A DNA stretch of 64,000 nt from Merluccius polli (Eukaryota > Chordata > Actinopteri > Gadiformes > Merlucciidae), in contig JAOPHQ010002850.1 in the NCBI GenBank assembly GCA_030340625.1, positions 326,504-390,503 of the forward strand, read 5' to 3'. Positions 12,089 through 21,754 of this stretch are shown here, in pieces. A program made the translations under genes and the position numbers. The notes under the pieces were generated by a model that saw nothing but the letters and a program-made list of their open reading frames with translations, was not told the DNA's origin and made no database searches. Positions within the stretch are counted from its first letter, which is position 1; the number at the start of each line of letters is the position of its first letter.

Positions 12089-12895
12089 TTGAATGAAAAG
12101 GACAGAGAAGGACAACCAGCCGCGGCGAGGACAGCCACCCCAGCACCAGCTCCCCCTGAACGGCAGCGACGGCCAGCGGAGGAGCGGGGAGGCAGCGCAG
12201 CGACCGCCACCGGCAACCGTCTGCCGCTAGCCTCCCCCGGATCCAGCCTGGAGCAGCCCAGGCCAGCCGCCCCTCTGCCAGGGGACCAGGAGCCCAAGGC
12301 CCCATGCTCCAGGAGGAGATGGGAGGGATCGTGCCTCGTTGCCCTGGTGGAGGGGGGTGACTACGAACTGTTCCAGGCCCTCCGAGAGCTACCTCCGCGG
12401 CCCAGCTGCCGGGCCTCCTCCGAGCCCATCCAGCCAGCCCCTGCAGCCGGCTACCCCCAGAGACACCTCCGCCAGCCGGAGCAGCAGCCCCAGGCCTCCG
12501 GTCTCCGGGACGGAGGGGGAGGGTGGGGTGGGCGTGTGACCCTGGGGAGGTGTGGAGGTAGTGGGGTTTGGGGGGCTGTGTTTATTTTTTGTTTAGGTAT
12601 GGCAACCCTGAAAAGAGTCCAGGTTTTTTGTAGGTATGGTAACCCTGTTCAGAGTCCGGTATGTGTTTTTTTTTTTTTGTTTGCTTGGATGGGGGAGGGG
12701 GGGGGGGGGAGTAGGCGAGGCCGGGGATTCTCCCCGGCCTCAATCTGGTGTTGGGGATATGTGGAGGGTTTATGTGGAGTGTGTGTTGTTGGTGGCTGGT
12801 TTACAGCCTCACCTGGCCTGAGTCACACTGATTGGACTCTGGCTGGGTGGGGCTGCACACCTGTGGTGCATGAGCAATCATGGCACCCAGGATAA
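12089..12895 (+). other. GC-rich open frame of 268 codons, unknown, probably retrotransposon-derived
   Basis: The first ~150 residues are rich in Pro, Ala, Arg and Gln; the rest is low-complexity Gly/Val from G/T-rich DNA and from the LTR-like repeat. No domain is recognised. Base composition jumps from AT-rich flanks to strongly GC-rich at 12,115-12,540, which marks a foreign insert or a CpG-rich segment. The 3' end of the frame runs into the LTR-like sequence at 12,815, so the lower part is unlikely to encode a real protein. It may be the 3' remnant of a retrotransposon polyprotein. Confidence 0.3.
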
Positions 12896-13083
12896 ACCAG
12901 CCATCAACACACACACTCGAGGAGGAGCACAGTCATGACTTGAAGTACCATCAGCTCGGCGTGTAACATCAGCCTGAAACTCCAATAAACACCTTGAATA
13001 ACATCTACCCGTGTCCTGTGTCGGAGGGCCCCGAAAGAAAGCCACTTCGGTGGCGTGTGGCCGGACGTTACCCCGCCACAACA
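12815..13083 (+). repeat. LTR-like sequence, forward orientation
   Basis: Inverted partner of 11,327-11,600. It contains CCAATAAA near 12,982 and TGTGTCGGAGGGCCC, and ends at ACCCCGCCACAACA. The two copies differ by point changes and small indels, so they are not recent. Confidence 0.65.
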
Positions 13084-13690
13084 GGCTTTAGTAAAAGTTC
13101 TGTGATGCACTTATTAGAAACATAAATAAAATGTTTATCCTTGGCTTTTGAGTGATATTGTGTGAATTTTAAAATTTAAACAAAAGGCAAATATTTTTGC
13201 TCAATCCAGTTATGAGATTACATTTTGGCATTATTTGCAGAAACTGCTTACAAACACATGATTATCAACAACCATTACATCGACTTGAATATCAGGAATT
13301 GAAGAATAAGACAATGTAGGCCACCTGTTTTACATATTTTTTGGGGTAATATCTTCTAAATTGAACAACATATCAAATAAACAACATATATATAGGCCTA
13401 ATGTCAAATTGTCTGCGGAATAGTACAATCTGGGAAGAGACAGCTGAAAGAATTGATTCAGAATTGGTGACATTTGTTGCAGGGCTATTGCCCCCTACAG
13501 GAGTAGGAATATTGTGATTTTCTCAAAAATCAAAGTCACAGGAAGTTTGGAGGCTGGTTAGTAAGGCATTTGGGAAAGTTTAGAACCTTATACTGTACAT
13601 GTATGTGTGTACCAAGTAGGTTATAAATACCATAAGTATGACTCAGTCTGACTTCTTTGCGCCTTTCAAATTTGATGGCTTGGATGTCTA
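13084..13690. other. Gene-free spacer
   Basis: AT-rich DNA with no coding or repeat signal I can name. It lies left of the recognisable chitinase duplication unit. Confidence 0.5.
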
Positions 13691-14119
13691 TATAATATCA
13701 TTGTCATCATTTAGCATTTAGCATCTTACAAACAGGAAGAACATCTTGGGTTTAAGCCTGGTTGAAACCTTTCCTTGTGGAGTTTGCATCACCCCGTCTC
13801 CTTGGTCTCCTTAGGGTGCTCCAGTTGGTGTCCCTTCCCTTCCAAAAGACATGCATGGTGGTGTACAAGCGTGCAGAGCACTGCTGAGCCTCTGGACTAC
13901 CTGGCAGACCAGTAGAGCAGACTAAACACAGAAATGCAAGTGCAATTTACTTGTGTGGTGAATTGCAGCACTCACCTTGATTTCACTTGCGATAGCCAGA
14001 TGAACATGTCTTTAGAGGACGTTGGAAGGTTATCTTCTTTTAGCTGAGCAAGTGGAATATGTCAACGTAACCAAACAAATGAACGATATTGTGTGCAGAT
14101 ATGAAGTGGTGCCCTGGTG

Positions 14120-14127
14120 TATATAAG
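14120..14127 (+). promoter_or_regulatory. chia: TATA box of chitinase copy 1
   Basis: TATATAAG lies 38 bp before the ATG at 14,165, in a position matching TATAAAAA in copy 2. Flanking sequence is conserved between the copies from about 13,700. Confidence 0.7.
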
Positions 14128-14164
14128 ACGGACTCTTTCCCTTAGAACGTTGTACAGAGGCACC

Positions 14165-14256
14165 ATGGGCAAACTACTCATCTTCGTTGGTAAGTGAGGA
14201 ACATGGAACCACTCAAGACTTTTAAGCTTTTCACTTCATCTTATAACTCCAACCCA

Positions 14257-14309
<53 letters not shown>

Positions 14310-16903
14310 GGCTGTGTACAGGTCTGGCTCTCCTGCTGCACGTGCAGCTCGGTAAGTCCACTCATGAATTGGTGAGGCAAAATGTACATGAATAAGTCTG
14401 AGAACAGCTGAACTCTGAACTAAACTGTGACTGTGTGCCCTCTCTTCTAGGATCATCTTACATCCTCTCCTGTTATTTCACCAACTGGGGACAGTACCGT
14501 CCCGGAGCAGGAAAGTATTTTCCTACCAACGTGGACCCATGTCTCTGCGACCACCTGATCTACGCCTTTGCCGGAATGGATGGCAACATGATCAAGACCT
14601 ACGAGTGGGACGATGAGAAGCTTTACGGACAGTTCCAGGCCCTCAAGAACGAGTGAGTAGACACATGCACACAAAGGTCCAATCGTAGGGATTGTAGTAG
14701 AGATTGTAGGATTGTAGTATAAATTAGAGGCTGGATTCGGACTCAGACACAATAGAGAAAGATTAAGCCAGTATGAAAACCTAGTAATACATCATGAGAA
14801 GCAAGGGAAACAAACGCTTCTTTCTTTTTTGCTTCCAGGAACAGTAAACTGAAGACCCTGCTGGCCATTGGAGGATGGAACTTTGGCACTGCCAAGTGAG
14901 TAGGAAATATATTTCAGATTTCATCATGTACTTTATGAAGCAAGTACAAGCCGACTGACTCTGATATCTCTCATGGCCTCTCCTTAGATTCACCGCCATG
15001 GTGTCTAGTCCTGCCAACCGCCAGACCTTCATCACCAGTGTGATCAAGTTCCTGCGTCAGTACCAGTTTGATGGTCTGGATATCGACTGGGAGTACCCTG
15101 GATCTCGTGGCTCCCCAGCTCAGGATAAGCAGCGCTACACCGTTCTGGTCCAGGTCAGACATCACACCTGCTCATCTGTATATAGTTTTTTTGTTTGTAC
15201 CGTTTCATCATCAAAATCATTGAAATTCAGCCATAGGGTATTATAGGCATTTGTTAGAATAATGGATTTAATTACAATGAATGAGCCATAGAATGATTGT
15301 TTCATTTTTAGATATGATGTAAAAAGATACAGCAATCCATGCGTCCATATCTGAAGCTCTCTCTCTTTCACTACAGGAGCTGATGAGTGCCTTTGAGGAG
15401 GAGGGCAAGAAGACCAACCGTCCTCGTCTGATGCTGACTGCTGCTGTCTCTGCCGGAAAGGGAACCATCGACTCTGGATACCAGATTGCTGCGATCGGAG
15501 CGTTAGTATTTAGTTATAATGTGGGATGGGAAGGGGGTGCGGGTTACATACAGTAAGAGAGTCCTTGAGCTTTTCCCAGCTCTGGAAAGTATTCCTGACA
15601 TGTTTTGTTTGTAATGTTTCACGCCAGTGTCTTGGACTACTTCCACGTGATGACCTATGACTTCCACGGCTCCTGGGAGCACAATGTTGGAGAGAACAGC
15701 CCCCTGTACAAAGGCCCAGCTGACCAGGGTTCCCTCATCTACTTCAATGTGGTAAGTAAAGGGATATCTCTTAACAATAATAATAATACTAATAACATAT
15801 AGGTTGTATTACACCCATACCTTTGGACCAATTGCACTGGTAGAATTGGTATGTTTCCATCTTCTGTAGGACTATGCCATGAACTACTGGAAGAGCAACG
15901 GTGCCCCCGCTGAGAAGCTGCTGGTTGGATTCCCCACCTATGGCCACACCTTCCACCTGGCTTCATCATCCAACACCGCTGTGGGAGCCCCTGCTAGTGG
16001 CACTGGACCTGCTGGACCCTTCACCCGCCAGGCTGGCTTCTGGGCCTACTATGAGGTATTCACTTTTTAGTGGGTTTGTATGTCTATGTTTGGTTGACAG
16101 AGAGTGCATTTGGACGGCATGACTTAAGTAAGTACGTAAGTATAACGAGACCTCTGAAATGCCATTCAAAATGCCACCTCCCTTCAGATCTGCACCTTCC
16201 TGAAGCAAGGAGCCACACAGGCCTGGGACTCCACCCAGGATGTGCCCTATGCCTTCAACAGCCAGAACATCTGGGTTGGATATGACAATGTCAAGAGCTT
16301 CCAGATCAAGGTATGCATATAGATACATGAATGTACCTTTTATATTTGTCATTGTGAGTGAGAGTTTCTAACAATCAACCATACATTTCTTCTGATGTAT
16401 AGCTCCAATGGCTGAAGAAGAGCGGTTTCGGAGGAGCTATGGTTTGGAGTTTGGACCTGGACGACTTCAGTGGCACTTTCTGTGGCCAGGGAAGATACCC
16501 TCTGATCAACACCATCAAGACTGGCCTTGGAACTGGAGCTGGTAATGCATGCGTTTACACACACAGGCGCGCAATGTCTTCTCCCTTTAATTCAACGGCA
16601 TAATGCCATTTCATGACCAATCTAACAGTTTGCCTATGGCCTTTTTCAGCAGGCTGCACCGCTCGCCCGGAGCCCCTGGCTCCAGTCACCCCAAGTGCTG
16701 GTGGTAGCGGAGGCGGCAGCAGCAGCGGAGGCGGCAGCAGCAGCGGAGGTTCTGGATTCTGCGCCGGCAAGGCCAACGGACTGTTCCCAGACCCCACCAA
16801 CAAGAACCACTTCTACGAGTGCAGCCAAGGAAACACCTACCAGCAGCACTGTGCTGCTGGCCTGGTGTTCGACACCAGCTGCAAATGTTGCAACTGGGCT
16901 TAA
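14165..16903 (+). CDS. chia: Acidic mammalian chitinase-like protein, copy 1 (11 exons, 476 aa)
   Basis: Predicted secreted endochitinase that hydrolyses beta-1,4-N-acetylglucosamine polymers. Coding exons: 14165-14189, 14322-14351, 14451-14652, 14839-14895, 14988-15153, 15377-15501, 15628-15751, 15870-16055, 16188-16310, 16403-16541, 16650-16903. All introns are GT-AG and the phases join into one 1,431-nt frame. Residues 1-19 form a signal peptide. The GH18 barrel follows, with the catalytic motif F-D-G-L-D-I-D-W-E-Y-P-G placing the acids at D136, D138 and E140, as in human AMCase. M-T-Y-D-F-H-G-S-W and G-A-M-V-W-S-L-D-L-D-D-F are also present. A Gly/Ser linker leads to a six-cysteine CBM14 chitin-binding domain ending CCNWA. 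AATAAA signals follow at 16,908-16,917. No break is seen. Chitotriosidase is the alternative family name; the linker and tail favour CHIA. Confidence 0.95.
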
Positions 16904-17194
16904 TTTAAATAAATAAAGATAGCATTTAAAACATCTCTTCTCTTTGGTGGTTTCTGTCTGATACGGATATATTTCTCCAGTATGGCTGAATTATGTTTCA
17001 CATTATGCTGATGCAAAGAAGAGTAGAAGATACTGGACATATTTCAAGCTGAATGTTTGCAAAACATTGACGCAAATGGTAGATTTAAATGTTTCTTTCA
17101 CCCAACATAAACTCTGGTAACTGGATAAAATAAAGACATAATTGTGAACTGGTAGCGGATGAGGTGTCATATCCCCCCCCCACACACACACACA

Positions 17195-17535
17195 CTATGT
17201 AAAGTGCTTTGGGTGTCTTGAAAAGCGCTGTATAAATGCAATGAATTATTATTATTATTATTATATATTCAACAATTGGGTCAGAACCCAGGTAAGAACC
17301 AAGGTAAAACATTATGTTTGCATTCTACACTGTTTTCAATGGGATCATGAACCAGTCATGTAGTATATTATGTAGTTGTATGTTTAATCAACTTTTGCTC
17401 TGGCAATATGCTTGCTGTTCATACATTCATTGTGAAATACATACAGGATATAATTATATATATTTTTAACTGAAAATAATAATTAATTGCATTTATATAG
17501 CACTTTTCAAGATACACAAAGGGCTTTACATAGTG
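17195..17535. repeat. Inverted pair of SINE/LINE-tail-like repeats
   Basis: 17,195-17,262 reads TATGTAAAGTGCTTTGGGTG..AAAAGCGCTGTATAAATGCAATGAATTATTATT. The reverse complement of about 17,468-17,535 is nearly the same, so two copies face each other around a ~205-bp spacer. Such TATAAATG-(ATT)n ends are common 3' tails of fish retroposons. Confidence 0.6.
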
Positions 17536-17559
17536 TGTGTGTGTGGTGGGGGGGCACCT

Positions 17560-18770
17560 CCAGCACCAGCGCCAGCACGCTCACCCTACACTGGCTCTCA
17601 CAGTGGAGAGGTGAGGAATGACTAGGTGGCCATGTTGGTACAAGAGTCAGGTAGGGAAAATAAGGCTAGGGTGGTTAGGGAGAGAGGTCAAGTCAAGTGT
17701 TGACTATTAAAAAGCCCCAATATACGATATTGTCTTATATTACATATTACATATTGTCTTACATATTTTCTTATATATTGTATTTTTGATGAGTAAACAA
17801 TCACGAAAATAACAGTCCAGTCGTCCACCTGTGGAAGAGTAAATTCCTTTAAAGCAGAGCTCTCTGAAACGTGGCCCAACTCAACAAATCAAGACTGGTA
17901 ATTCACTTTGCAAACCTTTTCTTCATTTTTTTGTAATTGTCCATCATATTGGTCAAACTAAATGGTTCGGTCATACTATACTAAAATACATTTTATAATG
18001 TGAATACAGATACATTAATAAAAGTACACATCAACCAATCTAATTTACAAATATGAACACACACACACACACACAAACAAATACACATACACACACACTT
18101 GTATGAGGTTTCTCTTTGTTGTGATGACTTTGTAGACATCAACAGGTGGGATGAAAACAATGAAGAAGATTTAAATGCCAAACCTAATAATGGAAAAACT
18201 AGTAACTAAAAGACACTAGTAGGCCTAACTAAGAGACACTAACACAACCTTTTACATTTTATGTTTTGGATTTCTATACCAAGGGCGTATCTTTGGTTCC
18301 CGCTATGGAGGGGATGAATTTTAGCGCAAATTGAGTTTTGCATTGGTACAGGTTCCACTATATCAACAGTCATGCATTGTTCATTATATGTTAAGATAAA
18401 GCTGTCAAGTTGTTATGTAGATCATACTGCACTGTTTCCCTGATAACCCAATGACTGTTACCAGTAAATTTTACTTAACCTTGCTCATGCTACCATTATG
18501 TCTACCCAGTATGGCACCTATTGCACTCCTAACCTAGCCTGGTTCTACCAGTCTATCTTGTGAGGTCTTTTCAGTCCCTTTCGCAAGAGAGTGTGGCCTT
18601 TGATGTAAAGCAGTTGATTTGAAACCATGCCTTGACGGAAAACACCTTTATATAATCAGATTAACAAAAGGTCACCAACAGAGTAAGCTGATAAAGCTTT
18701 TTCCGAGCTGGTCGAAGAACAGTGGCACACATGGCTCATGTCTTTTCCTCTCATTAAATTCCGACAGTGC
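17560..18770. other. Gene-free spacer between chitinase copies, left part
   Basis: AT-rich with a short CA tract at 18,059-18,100. Near 18,500-18,540 there is an AACCTAGCCTGG motif like the end of the foldback elements seen elsewhere. No protein-like frame is present. Confidence 0.5.
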
Positions 18771-19309
18771 ACATTTACATTTGTGTTTTTTTTCCCGCCA
18801 TTTCTGCTGTTCATGTTTCTCCCATTTCTCCTGTCAGGTTTCTCCGATCTTTTCCAAACTTGCAACCCAGATTTTGCACACTTGAACTAAGACAGTGTGG
18901 TTGTTTGAAAAAAAATATTTTTTAACAAAAACAAAAAAAATGTAAGGGACCCACCCTTATCCTATTTTTTCCGCCATTTGTTTATCCGATCTCTTCCATA
19001 CTTAGAGCCCAGCTTCGGCGGACTTGAGGTAAAACATGGTCACATTTTGGAGAAGATTGGAGGAAAACATATTCTACATTCAAAAAAACGGTCTCCCCTT
19101 CTCTCTTTTCCTTTACCATTTCTGTGATGTTTCTCCCATATCTCCTGTCAGGTTTATCCAATATATTCCAAACTTAGACACACTTGAACTTAGATAGGGT
19201 GGTAGTTTGGGGAAAATTGGAGAAAACAATATTTCTGGGCAAAAATAAACAAGTAAAGGTGCTCCCTTATATGTAAATACAGCAAGGTAAACCAGGGAGA
19301 CTACTGGGG

Positions 19310-19860
19310 TTTTTCCATTGGCACTTTTGGCTGCGCCAAGTCAAACCATGCTGCGCTGATTTGCGTTTCAATTACCAGTTTAAACGTGCCGAGTTATGCC
19401 AAGTCGTGCCTGAGATGGCCCATCTCTTGTATTGGGCCAAAGCGTGCCCGACCTGCCACCAAGTGGGTTGCAGTGACATCAGATGGGTATGGAACTGGAC
19501 CAGACGTCTACCAATCTGCGTTCCATAGACGGGCTTGGTCATCATTCAGGGACCGCGTCATTATTCAGTGACGATTCAGCGGCATGTTTAAAAAGCCTCT
19601 GCTGTTGGACTATACTTGTTCATCTGTTTCAACTGATAAAAGTGGTAGATGCCAAGCAAAATGGTAACAACAGCCTGAAGATCAATGATGGTAAGTAAAC
19701 AGCACTATAGAGACACTGCTTTTAAACATCATTGACTCAAGCACGTCACCAGTTAAAGACACACCCTCAAACGGGTATCCCTGTTGTAATGGATATGCAA
19801 ATCCCTGCCGTGCTGGGCTGATACGCTGCATCAAACCATGTCAAACCAAGTGCATGTGTA
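19310..19860. mobile_element. Probable degenerate DNA element splitting the tandem array
   Basis: Starts near TTTTTCCATTGGCACTTTTGG and contains repeated AAACCATG(C/T) and CAAGTCGTGCC/CAAACCAAGTG motifs near both ends. This resembles the conserved ends of a common short fish DNA element, but I could not define clean inverted repeats or a target duplication. Confidence 0.3.
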
Positions 19861-20129
19861 TGTAAGAGAACCCCATGCATCCCCATTTTACTTCAGTCAC
19901 TATCTTGATGGCAACATTATCACTTTAACTTTTTTCCCCCTCCATTTCTGTGATGTTACTATCATCTCCTGTCAGGTTTATTCCATCTCTTCCAATCTTG
20001 CTACCCAGCTTTTGCACACTTCAGCTGGAGAACATTGGAGATAAAAAAAATGTGGGCAAAAAAGATGAAACGTAAGGGTCTCCCCTTATCTTGTTTTTTC
20101 TCGTAATTTCTGTGATGTTTCTCCCATAT

Positions 20130-20384
20130 CTGTTTGTATGTCCTAGCTCTAACTTTGATATTCTGTACTTAGTATTTTCGCACTTATCTCCTTTGTATTC
20201 TAGCAATCAGTTAACTTAGTTAGCAATTAGTTAGCAATTAGGTGTGCTTGAAACTCGTTCTTGTGAAATCCTTACTCTACTCATAGCGGTTTAGTGTTGC
20301 ACTTTCTCCTAACAAATGTACTTATTGTAAGTCGCTTTGGACAAAAGCATCTGCTAAATGCCCTAAATGTAAATGTAAATATCT
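20130..20384 (+). mobile_element. Retroposon fragment with fish SINE-type 3' tail
   Basis: Ends with GTAAGTCGCTTTGGACAAAA then GCATCTGCTAAATG and a TAAATGTAAATGTAAAT repeat tail. This is the classical 3' end shared by many teleost SINE/LINE families. It sits inside the 190-bp tandem array. No tRNA-like head is obvious. Confidence 0.6.
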
Positions 20385-20759
20385 TCTCTAATATTTATCT
20401 GATCTCTTCCAAACTTGCAACCCACCTTTGGCACGCTTGAGGCAAGACACGGTGACATTTTGGAGTTGATTGGGGAAGAATAATTTGGGAAAGGAAAATA
20501 TCGTAAAGATCCCCCGCTTATCCATTACACAGATCCCCGCTTATCCATTTTAAGTCATGATCTTTTTTCAGTCATGTTTTCTGTCAGGTTTCTCCCATAT
20601 CTCCTCTCAGGTTTATCCGATCTCTTACAACCTTGCAACCCAGCTTTTGCACACTTGAACCAAGACAGGGTGGATGTTTGGAGAAGATTGGAGGGAACAA
20701 TATTTTTGCAAAATAAATGGGGGCATGGGTCTAAAAAGGTTGAGAACCCCAGATATACA

Positions 20760-21215
20760 ATATTTTCACACAACAATCATCAACCATCTGTTGTGCTGTT
20801 CTTTGAGGAAGAAGGCCGCCGACACAGGATCGCTTTTAACTCACTTTATTTGTTTAGCTTTAGGTATATTATCTATGAAGCAAATGGAGAGGAATTGTAA
20901 AATTCACGCGCGTGGAGCTACCCTTAGCTGTATATCTGTCCAGATACGCTGCCTGGGGGTTTCTCTCCTTCCCCCGGATGTGTGGTTGGTAGTACCTGGG
21001 CAGGCGTGGCCTCTATGATGCATACTATGCTCTGACTGGCTAGTGTTGAGCGCCCGCCCCCAGTGTGTTATGTGTGGATATTACAGCCTGTTGATACATA
21101 TATGCGATTATACATTCGTCACACATCATCTCTTTTATTAACATGTTTTTGTTGTTTACAGCTCATATTTGAGAAACAATTATCATTCGAAAAGAGAGAT
21201 GTTTTGTTTTCACTG
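20760..21215. other. Gene-free spacer
   Basis: Mixed sequence with no motif-bearing frame. The open frames at about 20,574-21,018 start in the satellite-like repeat and show no domain. Confidence 0.5.
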
Positions 21216-21221
21216 TCTCTA

Positions 21222-21271
21222 TACATACATACATACATACTGTATATACATACATACATACATACATACAT
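21222..21271. repeat. (CATA)n microsatellite
   Basis: Tetranucleotide repeat with one TGTATA interruption near 21,240. Confidence 0.95.
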
Positions 21272-21709
21272 TTTCAGCTTGACTGCAATTTTTGGTAGGG
21301 TAGGGACAATTCACTGGTTTGACATACATCCCTACTAAAAACTACATCTATGCTATATACTATCATCATCATTAAGCATTTATCATCTTATGAACAGGAC
21401 AGTTAAGAAAATTAGATCTTGGGTTCAAAGCCTGGTAGGAGAATTTCCTTGTGGATTTTGCATGCATCACTCAGTGTTCACCTGGGCTAACATATAAATA
21501 ATAAACCAGTATGACGCAGAAATGCAGGTGTGATTTACTTGTGAGACACTTTGCAGCACTCACCTTGACTTCACTTGAGATAACCAGATAAAAGTGTCTT
21601 TAGAGGACGTTGGAAAGTTATCTATGTTTGTAGCTGAGCCAGTGGAATATGTCGACGTGATCAAACAAATGAATGATATTGTGTGCAGATATGAAGTGGT
21701 TCCCAGGTG

Positions 21710-21717
21710 TATAAAAA
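21710..21717 (+). promoter_or_regulatory. chia: TATA box of chitinase copy 2
   Basis: TATAAAAA 45 bp before the ATG at 21,755. Same position as TATATAAG in copy 1 but a different core, so promoter strength could differ. Confidence 0.7.
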
Positions 21718-21754
21718 AAGGACCCTTACCCTTAGAACGTTGTACAGAGGCACC

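Larger units (their letters stand above)
18780..20720 (+). repeat. Diverged tandem repeat, unit about 170-190 bp, interrupted
   Basis: A unit that includes TTTCTCCCATATCTCCTGTC, AGGTTTATCCGATCTCTTCC, CAACCCAGCTTTTGCACACT, TGGAGAAGATTGGAGG and AGGGTCTCCCCTTATCC recurs at about 18,793-18,960, 18,966-19,095, 19,104-19,275, 19,935-20,130, 20,385-20,510 and 20,555-20,715. Copies are diverged and partly truncated. Unrelated DNA interrupts the array at 19,276-19,900 and a retroposon tail does so at 20,130-20,380. Confidence 0.8.

Noticed and set aside
12089..12895. Host single-exon gene
   Set aside because: Compositionally foreign, ends inside an LTR-like repeat, and has no recognised domain; kept only as an unknown frame.
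15502..15627. Extra exon or retained intron in chitinase intron 6, because the frame stays open for a while past the donor
   Set aside because: The GTTAGT donor and CAG acceptor restore the conserved protein exactly; the intron sequence is conserved between copies only because duplication or conversion is recent.
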